Positions 14,101 to 21,460 are shown, numbered from the stretch's first letter. The stretch is 21,667 nt of DNA from Oscillospiraceae bacterium (GCA_017414145.1 JAFPQL010000188.1:1-21667), one strand, 5' to 3'. Notes: generated from the sequence alone by a model not told the origin. Numbers and translations are program-made.

Positions 14101-16360
14101 AATAGTGATCCACCGTGTTGTAAGTCTTCGTGTAGAGATGCTCGCCCTTTCTGGGGTTCTCGTCAGGGATGCTCTGGTTGTTCGGCAAATACAGATTTGT
14201 GCGGGCGCTGCTGCCGTTTTCGCCGGCCTGCGGGCCGTTGTACGGCAGGAAGTTTCCGCGCCTTGACGAATACTGGTTGCCGTTGCCCGGAGAGACCAGC
14301 TCCTGCCGGACGGTGAAGTCATACACGCCGTCATAGCCTTCTTCCGAAGGCGACCCGCCGGAACCGTCCCGCTTCATGAGAAATGCCGAAGTATCAAAGC
14401 AGCTGTATTCAAAGTAACCGGTTTCGTCGTAAGTGCTCTTGATGAAAAGGTGATTGACCTCGCGCTCGGCGCCGACGGCACCGTCGGTAAAGAGCGGTGC
14501 AAGGCTTTTGTGACTGCCCTGCGTGGCAACGGGGAAGCCGTCCCCGCCGATCCGATTCTCCACCAGACCGGTAATGGCGCCGCCGCCTTCCACATACTGT
14601 TTGTTGATGAGGATACTGTTCTGCACCGCGTCGCTCGGATAGTCATACATCTTGATCGTGATGCCGGCCGCCTTGCTGTCCACGGTTTCGACCGGCAGAA
14701 ATTCGCCCTCCGGTCTCTGAACGGCAAAACACATCTGTGCGGACTGTGTGTCCGGCACGGGCTGGACAGTCAGCCCGTTTGTATAGCGGAAGCCGTACCA
14801 GCTCCACACATTGTTGTCCCAGGCTTCGAGCGTCGAGGTATATTCCCCGTTTTCCCGTCCGTTAAGCGTGACACCGATCGTGCTGTTGGAGAGAATCTGT
14901 CCGTTCTGCGGCGCCAGATACATTCCGGTAACAGGATTATAGAAATCATAATACCCGGAATCGCCGTGCTGAATAAACTGCCAGTACAGACCGGTCGTTT
15001 CCTTGTCTTTCCACTGGATGACGCCGCCGCTCTCCCAGACACGCACCAGCTTGCCGCTGCCGTCGATTGCGTAGTTGACATATTCGCGGGCGTCGTTGTC
15101 CCAGACCTTGCTGTAGATCACGACATTTGTGCCGTCCGTCAGGCGTTCGGTGTCCGAGACGCTGACCTTGTCGGCGGTGTGCGTCACGATGTTTACCGGC
15201 TGATCGGTGTGAACAGAAGCGTCGGTCAGAATCGCCGGCACAAACCATTCCGTCCACTGCGAGTTGTTTGTGTTCAAGTATGTCTGGTAGCCGTTTGAGA
15301 TGTTTTGACCCTTCAGGTTAAGGGCCCAGAGATTCTTGTTGACCAGACGCAGCTTGTCCGCGTTGTTTCCGGTGCCGTTATTCTGCACGGTGATGACGGA
15401 ATAACCGTCCGGATCGGGCGCGTCCAGCAGCTCGACCCTGCCGCCGCTGCTGCCGTTCACGGTCACATTATAGCTGTAAAGCGTCAGATACTTGGTCACG
15501 CCGTCCACCTGTGCGGTGATGTAATAGTTATTGTCACTGATCCAGGTGAAAGTCCATTCCGTCACATCGGTGTCCGAGATCACATAATGCGTAAAGATGT
15601 CTGTCCCAGCGTCGATCTGACTCGCAGGGTAAACTGTCACGGCTCTGGACGCCAGTCTGCTGTTCTGCTTATATGTGCCCATCAGGGCAGGAACATTTGT
15701 CTGTCTTCCCGTCGCTGTGACCGGTTGGTTCCAGTTTGCCAGCGCGAAGCTCAGGCCGTCCAGCCGGCTGCCAATCTGGTGATCGCCGCTGTGATAAAAC
15801 AGGATGCCGTAAGCGGAGAAGGAATCCGTCTCGAAGGTCATCCGGTCAGAGACGCCGTCCGTCTGCGGAACATCCTGCTCCAGTGCCGCGTCCATCAGGA
15901 CGGGCTGACCGGCGGCAAAATGGATCACATCGGTCTGAATCTGATCCGTCGGCGCATCCAGCTCCGGCCGGTCATAGGTCAGCTCGACGGAAACCGGCGC
16001 TGCCGGCTCAATGACCGCGCCTTCGTACAGGAAGGAGATGTCAAAGAAGCGCGCATAGGTCAGATCGCCGCTGACCGCCGCATCCGACTGTGCAAAATAG
16101 CTGCTGTACCGGGCGGAATCCGACCCGATCTCCTCAAAGGAGAGCAGTGTGCCGTCGGGGAGTCCCGCGTCCGCCGGACAGGTGACGGAGAGCCCGACGC
16201 CGCCGGCGCTGAGGCTTGCCGTGCCGATGCCGTCACAGACCGTCAGCGCAGTGTATACGGTATCCGATGCGGCCGTGCGCGGCAGAAAATCAGCAGAGGA
16301 GAGCAGCAGCGACAAACTGACTGCCGTACCGGTCAGCTTCTGAAACAGCGTATTCTTCAC
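11147..16360 (-). CDS. Giant Cna-B/SpaA-type adhesin with fibro-slime domain
   Basis: A surface protein of about 1737 residues, first gene of the operon. In order: a signal peptide (KNTLFQKLTGTAVSLSLLLS); a beta-rich N-terminal domain (about 30-200); a long mid-region with repeated NNYYITAQ-type strands; a fibro-slime domain (about 640-900) with the hallmark FTGDDDFWLFVDDVLVLD and YNRVKL; then six Cna-B-like repeats to the end. Several of these repeats have the SpaA pattern, with a strand-1 Lys (VKQS, RKTD, RKTI) and a late Glu box (TELSAPDGF, IEEVTPPSGY, VEELGTRWY) that would form internal isopeptide bonds. There is no LPXTG-like motif or C-terminal helix: it ends RNEMQPDSGSGYTAYAENRI plus nine residues. 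It is therefore probably held by the fibre subunits. The start is a GTG: 16360 gives the best alignment of GGGTGA, but the GTG at 16369 is possible. Confidence 0.88.
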   Translation of the reverse strand: MKNTLFQKLTGTAVSLSLLLSSADFLPRTAASDTVYTALTVCDGIGTASLSAGGVGLSVTCPADAGLPDGTLLSFEEIGSDSARYSSYFAQSDAAVSGDLTYARFFDISFLYEGAVIEPAAPVSVELTYDRPELDAPTDQIQTDVIHFAAGQPVLMDAALEQDVPQTDGVSDRMTFETDSFSAYGILFYHSGDHQIGSRLDGLSFALANWNQPVTATGRQTNVPALMGTYKQNSRLASRAVTVYPASQIDAGTDIFTHYVISDTDVTEWTFTWISDNNYYITAQVDGVTKYLTLYSYNVTVNGSSGGRVELLDAPDPDGYSVITVQNNGTGNNADKLRLVNKNLWALNLKGQNISNGYQTYLNTNNSQWTEWFVPAILTDASVHTDQPVNIVTHTADKVSVSDTERLTDGTNVVIYSKVWDNDAREYVNYAIDGSGKLVRVWESGGVIQWKDKETTGLYWQFIQHGDSGYYDFYNPVTGMYLAPQNGQILSNSTIGVTLNGRENGEYTSTLEAWDNNVWSWYGFRYTNGLTVQPVPDTQSAQMCFAVQRPEGEFLPVETVDSKAAGITIKMYDYPSDAVQNSILINKQYVEGGGAITGLVENRIGGDGFPVATQGSHKSLAPLFTDGAVGAEREVNHLFIKSTYDETGYFEYSCFDTSAFLMKRDGSGGSPSEEGYDGVYDFTVRQELVSPGNGNQYSSRRGNFLPYNGPQAGENGSSARTNLYLPNNQSIPDENPRKGEHLYTKTYNTVDHYFGMSIDAQFMIPENGCDENGNPLIFEFTGDDDFWLFVDDVLVLDLGGIHNALNGKIDFSTGEVLTYKGHNDGGYNRVKLVDCFRAAGVFPDGTPWDESLVASYFKNDGSFESDEGIFKDYSSHSMKIYYMERGAGASNLKLRFNLATVPERSIFLEKKLTGTQTTDYSNTRYAYQLYYRMAGSTEFTLYENPADEASKAHYEKQNGLVPYDAEAVINGTEYQNVFYLRSGEKAEFTMPGRETEYYFKEIGVLNQEYDYVNINGERAYDSDFHTTGEKAYAEVASEADTVLGRKRVIYENHIDPDYLKKLIVTKRLVTLVSGSETDVDNDRTGFEFQVYFLDEEGEPVPYRKGEYYVTDADGFYYTYVNGKLSKYGKEKTVCGVSGNNGSIAGIPDGLSVVIENLLPTTEFMIEEQDDKIPAGYELLRYERDGGTYHLIAGKDINYGIIRENTNAHMNVVNQKGFGITVDKDWGDRDYTEAHDPIYIALFAQSPDGPVYVPDTFRELVSPNTSVYYFSDAEEANRFSAMEVRPDSIQPADWGGSTDAVTDCAPYAAGDTVSLSAVTTNGETHEFAYQVGYEQGEIGGTGMNTRRDTITNARNHLQIVKQSAEGTPLSGAVFRLTDITGGGEVLLGSFTSDAGGLVTNAYFTAEHSYRLTELSAPDGFHPLTESITVNVDADGQIHVQYAGDADDIVFAANESGGVLTVKNRPGRLNLRKTDAAGNPLRGAVFRLWRYDVSEGRRFALADADALISDENGIFCHRALTSGYYMIEEVTPPSGYAMPGYDVVMHIRLADNAVDQLYTVEYDSETGTYQRGADRLGEWASEADGSTTVSLPNSPVTANLIIRKTIDGIDATKGYPAFLFRAVQRKDGDGNTVSDGPEFIRMISFDASDTAPDKEVQISGLPVGTYLVEELGTRWYTPAGVTVSGDDSAVIGSPSAASVTMRSPEPVTVSFRNEMQPDSGSGYTAYAENRIRYAGGSGE

Positions 16361-16540
16361 CGTGCTCACCCACCCTTCCTGAAAAATGCAAAGCAGCATC
16401 CGTCTGCCGTTCTTCCGGAGAAGTCGATGCGGCATGAGATGCTGTTAATCCGTTTTCGCAGTTATCCGTGAACTGCGCTTTGTTGCCGTATCGCCTCGTT
16501 CTCCGATTCATAAAGATTGATCCTGCGGATATTCTGTTTA
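16361..16540 (-). promoter_or_regulatory. Long 5' leader of the fibre operon
   Basis: About 180 nt lie between the predicted start of transcription and the adhesin. The leader has a perfect 7-bp stem (16457-16463 with 16471-16477, 7-nt loop) and a short direct repeat of ACGGAT next to it. No terminator-like T-run and no riboswitch I recognise. It could be a target for a small RNA or an RNA-binding regulator. Confidence 0.35.
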
Positions 16541-16546
16541 TAACCT

Positions 16547-16575
16547 ATTATAACATAGATCTCTTTATTTATCAA
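16547..16575 (-). promoter_or_regulatory. Promoter of the fibre operon
   Basis: TTGATA (16575-16570), 17-nt spacer, TATAAT (16552-16547). No other promoter of this quality is seen inside the operon, so all seven genes are probably driven from here. Confidence 0.75.
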
Positions 16576-16754
16576 TAGTTTTTGGAGAAAAAGCATTGAT
16601 ACCACATGATTTTTGTGAAATAACGACAACTTTACACAGCACAATGCACAAAACGATGTTGTGCCTTGCTTCCGGAAGAAATGCGGATTTTTTTGCAACG
16701 GATTTTACAGGATATGGGCATTCCTACAAAAATCTCCGCCGCAGCCGATTTTAC
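16576..16754. promoter_or_regulatory. Intergenic region between the divergent fibre and SulP promoters
   Basis: No gene is supported here. It contains two direct GCACAA copies (16639-16644, 16646-16651), of which the second pairs with TTGTGC (16659-16664) as an inverted repeat. A perfect palindrome CTTCCGGAAG (16669-16678) follows. Both lie about 75-110 bp upstream of either promoter and may bind a shared regulator. Confidence 0.35.
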
Positions 16755-16783
16755 TTGATTCCGGCGGCATTTCGCAGTATAAT
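16755..16783 (+). promoter_or_regulatory. Promoter of the SulP transporter gene
   Basis: TTGATT (16755-16760), 17-nt spacer, TATAAT (16778-16783). Transcription should begin near 16790. Confidence 0.75.
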
Positions 16784-16789
16784 AGGTAG

Positions 16790-16840
16790 GCGCTGCACAA
16801 GGGTAGCGCAGGAAAATGCCGCTCCGCAGCGGCGATTTTT
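16790..16840 (+). promoter_or_regulatory. Attenuator-like leader of the SulP gene
   Basis: Stem A (16790-16794 with 16805-16809) is followed by stem B, a 6-bp GC stem (16818-16823 with 16828-16833, loop CCGC) and then GATTTTT. That gives stem B the form of a small intrinsic terminator ahead of the gene. CGCTGC (16791-16796), in the first arm of A, is exactly complementary to GCAGCG (16826-16831), in the second arm of B, so an alternative fold could break the terminator. Confidence 0.5.
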
Positions 16841-16842
16841 GA
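16816..16842 (+). CDS. Possible 8-codon leader peptide in the SulP leader
   Basis: ATG with AGGA 4 nt upstream opens a frame encoding MPLRSGDF and ends in TGA at the close of the T-run. It runs right through the terminator-like stem, so a translating ribosome would prevent that stem from forming. Such short frames arise often by chance; only its exact placement makes it worth listing. Confidence 0.22.
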   Translation: MPLRSGDF

Positions 16843-16861
16843 GGAGACGGAGAGGAAAAAA

Positions 16862-18529
16862 GTGGAAAAAACCATTCAGAAGCCGACCGCAGACAAGCTC
16901 AAGCCAAAGCTGTTTTCGGTCATGAAAACCTACACCGCGGCACAGTTCGGGAAGGATCTGGTCGCGGGTGTGATTGTGGCGATCATCGCGCTGCCGCTCT
17001 CGATTGCACTGGCACTGGCCTCCGGCGTCAATCCGGAGCAGGGTCTTTACACCGCGATTGTCGCGGGATTTCTGGTGTCGCTGCTCGGCGGCAGCCGCGT
17101 CCAGATCGCGGGCCCGACGGCGGCATTTGCGACGATTGTCGCCGGCATCGTCGCGGCAAACGGCATGGACGGGCTGATTCTCTCGACCGTCATGGCGGGC
17201 ATCCTGCTGATGGTGATGGGCTTCTGCCGCTTCGGCAGGCTGCTCAAGTACATCCCCGGCACGATTACGGCGGGCTTTACCTTCGGCATCGCCGTCACGA
17301 TTGTCATCGGGCAGGTCAAGGATTTTCTCGGACTGACCTTTCAGAACGCGCCGGTTGAGACCGTGGACAAGGCCGCGGAGATCGTCCGCTGTCTCGGCAG
17401 CCTGAATCCGAAAGCACTGCTCATCGGCCTGCTCTCGCTCGCCGTGCTGATCTTCTGGCCGAAAAAGCTCGAAAAGATCCCCGCCTCGCTGATCGCGGTC
17501 ATCGTCTGCGCGGCGCTCGTGCGGCTGACGGGGATGCAGGTCAACACGATCGGCGACCTCTACACAATTTCCGGCGCGCCGCCGAAATTCACGCTGCCCC
17601 ATGTGACCTTCGCCGGCATCCGCGCCATGCTGCCGAACGCCTTTACGATTGCGATTCTCGCGGCTGTGGAGTCTCTGCTCTCCTGTGTGGTCTCCGACGG
17701 TATGATCGGCTCCAAGCACCGCTCCAACATGGAGCTGATCGGACAGGGCGTTGCCAACATCGGTTCGGCGCTGTTCGGCGGCATCCCGGCGACCGGCGCG
17801 ATTGCGCGCACCGCCGCAAATGTCAAGAACGGCGGCAGAACTCCGGTGGCGGGCATGGTGCATTCCGTCGTGTTGCTGGGCATTCTCATCGTGCTGATGC
17901 CCTATGCCTCGATGATTCCGATGCCGACCATCGCCGCGATTCTTTTCATGGTCGCGTATAATATGTGCGGCTGGAAGAATATCCGTTCCATGCTGAAAAC
18001 CGCCCCGAAAAGCGACATTGCCGTGCTGCTGACGGTGATCTTCGACCTTGTCGTGGCAATCGGCGCCGGACTGGTGCTGTCCTCGCTGCTGTTCATCAAG
18101 CGCATGGCGGATGTGACCGAAGCGCACGCATGGGTCGAGGCGGACGACGAGGACACCGACCCCGACAACATCCTGCGCAAACGGATTCCCCCGCGCACCA
18201 GAGTCTATGAAATCAACGGTCCGATGTTCTTTGCGGCGTCGGAAAAGTATCAGTATATGCTGGACGGCAGCGGCTTTGACGCGCTGGTCATCCGGATGCG
18301 CAATGTCCCCGCAATCGACGCGGCGGGCGTGGAGACCCTCGCGGACATCGTCCGGAAATGCACGAAGAACGGTGTGTGCGTGATCTTCTCCCATGTCAAC
18401 GAGCAGCCGATGCACGCCATGGAGAAGGCCGGTCTGGTGCATGCCGTCGGCGCGGAAAACTTCTGCCCGCACATCGACAATGCCCTGCTGCGTGCCGAAG
18501 AAATTGTGCAGGCGAAGCAAAACGCCTGA
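16862..18529 (+). CDS. SulP-family anion transporter with STAS domain
   Basis: A membrane transporter of 555 residues from the SLC26/SulP family, which carries sulfate, bicarbonate or dicarboxylates. The transport domain fills about residues 28-420. It opens with DLVAGVIVAIIALPLSIALA and contains the family block GGSRVQIAGPTAAFATIVAG and GGIPATGAIARTAANVKNG. A cytosolic STAS domain follows (about 444-540: RVYEINGPMFFAASEKY, IDAAGVETLADIV). The start is a GTG with GAGAGG 6 nt upstream. The gene is transcribed alone, from a promoter behind an attenuator-like leader, and ends at a strong terminator. The substrate cannot be told from sequence; bacterial members closest in style include SulP and BicA types. 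No sulfur-assimilation or carbonic anhydrase genes are nearby. Confidence 0.93.
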   Translation: MEKTIQKPTADKLKPKLFSVMKTYTAAQFGKDLVAGVIVAIIALPLSIALALASGVNPEQGLYTAIVAGFLVSLLGGSRVQIAGPTAAFATIVAGIVAANGMDGLILSTVMAGILLMVMGFCRFGRLLKYIPGTITAGFTFGIAVTIVIGQVKDFLGLTFQNAPVETVDKAAEIVRCLGSLNPKALLIGLLSLAVLIFWPKKLEKIPASLIAVIVCAALVRLTGMQVNTIGDLYTISGAPPKFTLPHVTFAGIRAMLPNAFTIAILAAVESLLSCVVSDGMIGSKHRSNMELIGQGVANIGSALFGGIPATGAIARTAANVKNGGRTPVAGMVHSVVLLGILIVLMPYASMIPMPTIAAILFMVAYNMCGWKNIRSMLKTAPKSDIAVLLTVIFDLVVAIGAGLVLSSLLFIKRMADVTEAHAWVEADDEDTDPDNILRKRIPPRTRVYEINGPMFFAASEKYQYMLDGSGFDALVIRMRNVPAIDAAGVETLADIVRKCTKNGVCVIFSHVNEQPMHAMEKAGLVHAVGAENFCPHIDNALLRAEEIVQAKQNA

Positions 18530-18540
18530 CAGCAATGCAG

Positions 18541-18588
18541 AACGCCCCCGCATCACCGGACAGCAGCCGGCGGTGAGGGGGCGTTTTT
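18541..18588 (+). terminator. Rho-independent terminator of the SulP gene
   Basis: A 15-bp stem (18541-18549 plus 18553-18558, pairing with 18571-18585, 3-nt bulge) is followed by TTTTT to 18588. It lies 11 nt after the stop codon. Confidence 0.9.
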
Positions 18589-18599
18589 CGCTGGAAGCT

Positions 18600-19556
18600 T
18601 CAGTCGTTGAACTGAATCACATGATTGGCGGCCAGCCAGTTCAGGAACTCGAATCTCGCCTCGTCCCGGCACTCCGGCTTAATCATATAGTGCATATAGT
18701 GCTCGACAAGATTGAAGGTCTCGAAGGTGCGTCCCTCGATCTTGAACTGTTCAAAGCCCATGGGAATATAGGTATCCCAGATTTCATCGGGAGAGATGTA
18801 GTTCTTCAGGCCGATGACGCCGTACAGCGTCCGCTTTGCATACGGACAGTCCGCGTAGGACTGCAGCTCCGTATGCTCCTCGACCAGCTTCTTGCCGTCA
18901 AAGGGGACATTCGGGAACTTTCTCGCGTGCTCCGCAATGGCAATCTGCTGGAAGCCGACGGCACGGTAATGCGCCGAACGCCGCGGACAGGCGGGATTGC
19001 AGCTCGCGTTGACCAGCAGCTCGCACTTTTTCTTGTCGGGGATTCTGCGGAGTGTCTCAAAGTCGTGATTCAGGTCATAGTCGATGACGACGATGTGATA
19101 ATCCTTCTCCGTCTCCGCGAGCAGCAGCTCCGGATCGGTAATGCGCTTGCAGGTGGAGCTGGTGAGCTTGAAGCGCGGATAATTCTTGCGGATGTAATCC
19201 TCCAGCAGCGGCGAAAAGACAATCGCCTCGTTGAGGCCGTTGTCGGCATAGTGCATCACCATGTTGCAGAAATCATCATAGAGATGCTTCTTTTCAATCA
19301 GCGGATTCGTAAAGGTAAAGCGCAGCGGAATGCCTCTCTCGTTGAACGCCTGAATGACGCCCTTGACATAGCTCTTGCTGCAAACACCGCTCTGGGTCCG
19401 GCCGCCGTTCCAGAGCGAGGGCGGGAAGGTGCCGTAAAACGACGCAATCTCAACACCTTCGCGGAAATACTCGCGGCGCTTCTCCAGAAATTCGGTAAAA
19501 ATCAGGTTGAACTTAAAGTGAATCGCAAAATCGGGAAGATGAAAACGCGCTCTCAT
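18600..19556 (-). CDS. U32-peptidase-like protein (putative Fe-S/TIM-barrel family)
   Basis: A soluble protein of 318 residues. Two features suggest the peptidase U32 superfamily (TrhP/RlhA/UbiU-like): FKIEGRTFE (271-279), like the U32 signature KIEGR, and a Cys cluster with NASCNPACPRR (Cys186, Cys190) and YADCPYAKR (Cys237) that could bind an iron-sulfur cluster. The alternation of strands such as IVFSPLLEDYI, YHIVVIDYDL and CELLVNASC fits a barrel. It is shorter than TrhP-type proteins, and no partner gene (U32 enzymes often come in pairs) is next to it. Known relatives modify tRNA, rRNA or ubiquinone precursors rather than cleave protein, so I would not call it a protease. The ATG at 19556 has AAAGGA 12 nt upstream, which is rather far. 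It is transcribed divergently from the response-regulator gene. Confidence 0.6.
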   Translation of the reverse strand: MRARFHLPDFAIHFKFNLIFTEFLEKRREYFREGVEIASFYGTFPPSLWNGGRTQSGVCSKSYVKGVIQAFNERGIPLRFTFTNPLIEKKHLYDDFCNMVMHYADNGLNEAIVFSPLLEDYIRKNYPRFKLTSSTCKRITDPELLLAETEKDYHIVVIDYDLNHDFETLRRIPDKKKCELLVNASCNPACPRRSAHYRAVGFQQIAIAEHARKFPNVPFDGKKLVEEHTELQSYADCPYAKRTLYGVIGLKNYISPDEIWDTYIPMGFEQFKIEGRTFETFNLVEHYMHYMIKPECRDEARFEFLNWLAANHVIQFND

Positions 19557-19620
19557 GCAGATAAAACATCCTTTCTCAGTTCTGTCGGCTCCTTCTGCCG
19601 GATCTGCATCCGGTACATAT

Positions 19621-19650
19621 AGTATAGCATTCGGGTTCTTTGTAAGTCAT
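19621..19650 (-). promoter_or_regulatory. Probable promoter of the U32-like gene
   Basis: ATGACT (19650-19645), 18-nt spacer, TATACT (19626-19621) on the minus strand. Weaker match than the other promoters here. Confidence 0.45.
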
Positions 19651-19725
19651 GAATTTTCTGTAAACATAGTATGACGAAATTATGTACGGTGTAAAAACTG
19701 CCCCGCATTCCGTGCCGCCGGCTCG

Positions 19726-19754
19726 TTGACTTTCCGTTCATAATCTGGTATACT
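19726..19754 (+). promoter_or_regulatory. Promoter of the two-component system
   Basis: TTGACT (19726-19731), 17-nt spacer, TATACT (19749-19754). The leader is about 28 nt. Confidence 0.7.
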
Positions 19755-19788
19755 GAAACAGAATCTGAACCCGATCGGAGTGGATGAG

Positions 19789-20451
19789 ATGAAAAAAATC
19801 CTGATGCTGGAAGATGACGATGTACTGCGCGGAGAGCTGACCAGACTGCTGGAACACGCCGGCTATGAAGCCGTCCCCGTGACGGATTATCAGAATGCCG
19901 CGGCACAGATGAAGTCCGCAGGCGCAGACCTCATTCTGCTGGACATCAATCTCCCCGGCACCAACGGCGAGACGGTTCTGCAGGACTTCCGGAAAAGCTG
20001 CGATACCCCCGTCATCATGCTGACCAGCCGCACCGGCGAGCTCGACGAAATGCTCTCGATGAGCTACGGCGCCGACGACTATATCACCAAGCCCTACAAC
20101 CCGACGATTCTGCTGCTGCGGATCTCCGCGGTGCTCAAGCGCGCCGCAAAGTCCGCGCCTGTGCAGAAGTACCGCGACGCGGAGGTCAGCACCGTGCGGG
20201 GCAGCCTCTGCCGCGGTCAGCAGGAGCAGATTCTCACAAAAAACGAGATGATCATCTTCCAGCAGCTTCTGGAGCATCTGGGCGAAATCGTCACACGCGA
20301 CGATCTGATGACCGCTTTGTGGGACAACGAGGAGTATGTCAATGACAATGCGCTGTCAGTCAACATCAGCCGGCTGCGCGGCAAGCTCGCAGAGCTGGGA
20401 CTGCCCGACGCGATCGAAACACGCAAGAAACAGGGGTATATTCTGAAATGA
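19789..20451 (+). CDS. OmpR-family response regulator, BceR-like
   Basis: A 220-residue DNA-binding regulator. The receiver domain (about 1-115) has the acidic pocket LEDDD (8-11), the phosphorylation site Asp52 in LILLDINLPG, Thr79 and Lys101 in ITKPY. The winged-helix domain (about 125-220) includes NDNALSVNISRLRGKL, very like BceR-type regulators. I start at the ATG at 19789, 8 nt after GGAG, not at the in-frame GTG at 19780, where the spacing is 3 nt. Its stop overlaps the kinase start by 4 nt. With the BceS-like kinase and the BceA-like ATPase downstream it forms a peptide-antibiotic sensing and detoxification module. Confidence 0.92.
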   Translation: MKKILMLEDDDVLRGELTRLLEHAGYEAVPVTDYQNAAAQMKSAGADLILLDINLPGTNGETVLQDFRKSCDTPVIMLTSRTGELDEMLSMSYGADDYITKPYNPTILLLRISAVLKRAAKSAPVQKYRDAEVSTVRGSLCRGQQEQILTKNEMIIFQQLLEHLGEIVTRDDLMTALWDNEEYVNDNALSVNISRLRGKLAELGLPDAIETRKKQGYILK

Positions 20452-21443
20452 AACTGCGGACATATCTCAGGGACCGGCTGCCGGCAGCTCTGATTGCCGC
20501 CGGTACATGGGCAATGGTGCTGATGATCCTCTTTGCCTTCCGGATGCCGGTTCATGCGGCGGTCATCGTCAGCGGACTGGCGCTTGCCGGCCGGCTCTGC
20601 GCCCTCTGCTGGGACTTTCTCCGGAAGCGGGCTTTTTACGGCAATCTGACCGCCTGCGCCGAGCAGCTCGACCGGAAATATCTGCTCTCCGAAATGGTCA
20701 CCGAACCGGATTTTTATGAGGGCCGCATTCTCTGCGAGGTGCTGAAGGATTCCAACAAGTCCATGTGCGAACAGATCGGCGCCTACCGGCGCGAGACGGA
20801 AGCCTTCCGCGAATACATCGAGCTGTGGGTGCATGAGGTCAAGCTGCCGGTCTCCGGACTGGAACTGATGTGCCACAACGACGGTCAGACCAGATACGAG
20901 GAGCAGATCCGGCGCGTCGATGCCGAAATCGAAAATGTGCTGTATTATGTGCGCAGCGGCACGGCGGAAAAGGACTACATCATCAAGACGGTGTCCCTAA
21001 AGCGCGTCTTTTCGGAGACGGCGCTGAAGCACCGCGCCGCTTTGCAGGCAAAGGACATTTCGCTCCGCACGGAGGAGCTCGGCTGCGAGGTGCTGACGGA
21101 CAGCAAGTGGCTCGGCTTCATGCTCGGACAGCTCATGGACAACAGCATGAAGTACGGTGCGACGGAAATCAGCGTCTCTGCGGAGGACTGCCCCGACCGG
21201 ACTGTACTGCACTTCCGCGACAACGGCATCGGCATCCCGGAAAGCGATCTGCCGAAAGTGTTTGAAAAGTCCTTCACCGGTCAGAACGGTCACGCCCGCG
21301 CCCGCTCGACCGGCATGGGGCTCTATATCGTCAGCCAGCTCTGCCGGAAGCTCGGCCACGGCATCCGCGTGCAGTCAGAGCAGGGCGTCTATACGGAATT
21401 CTGCATCTCATTCGGGAAAAACGATCTGCACAGCGTCCTCTGA
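20448..21443 (+). CDS. Intramembrane-sensing histidine kinase, BceS-like
   Basis: A 331-residue sensor kinase. It has two N-terminal helices (about 14-32 and 36-56) with almost no loop between them, typical of BceS kinases that sense through their partner ABC transporter. A linker follows, then the phospho-acceptor box LWVHEVKLPVSGLEL (His129), an N box (LMDNSMKYG, Asn232), G1 (DNGIGIP) and G2 (STGMGLYIV). The BceS family usually reads HEIKTP; here the Thr is Leu (133). It is translationally coupled to the regulator upstream. Phosphotransfer to Asp52 of that regulator would switch on the ABC transporter gene 106 nt downstream. Confidence 0.93.
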   Translation: MKLRTYLRDRLPAALIAAGTWAMVLMILFAFRMPVHAAVIVSGLALAGRLCALCWDFLRKRAFYGNLTACAEQLDRKYLLSEMVTEPDFYEGRILCEVLKDSNKSMCEQIGAYRRETEAFREYIELWVHEVKLPVSGLELMCHNDGQTRYEEQIRRVDAEIENVLYYVRSGTAEKDYIIKTVSLKRVFSETALKHRAALQAKDISLRTEELGCEVLTDSKWLGFMLGQLMDNSMKYGATEISVSAEDCPDRTVLHFRDNGIGIPESDLPKVFEKSFTGQNGHARARSTGMGLYIVSQLCRKLGHGIRVQSEQGVYTEFCISFGKNDLHSVL

Positions 21444-21460
21444 CCGAAAGCGCCCGCAAT

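Noticed and set aside
13202..14266. 354-codon plus-strand open frame with hydrophobic stretches
   Set aside because: Antisense to the fibro-slime and Cna-B region of the adhesin; no motif and no binding site.
16435..16437. ATG at the upstream end of the adhesin frame
   Set aside because: No ribosome binding site, and it would place 25 non-signal residues before a clean signal peptide; the GTG codons at 16360/16369 fit better.
16440..16540. Possible cyclic-di-GMP riboswitch in the fibre-operon leader
   Set aside because: A CAAAGC-like string and a nearby stem are suggestive, but the conserved GCACAGGGCAAACC and GGACGCAAAGCC segments and the second helix are missing.
16751..18556. 601-codon minus-strand open frame
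   Set aside because: Exact antisense of the SulP gene; composition (His, Arg, Asp, Gln) is typical of a shadow frame.
19641..19664. TGTAAG and TGTAAA near the two-component promoter as an autoregulatory site
   Set aside because: Spacing is 18 bp and there is no inverted partner, unlike the clear operator at 21461-21486.
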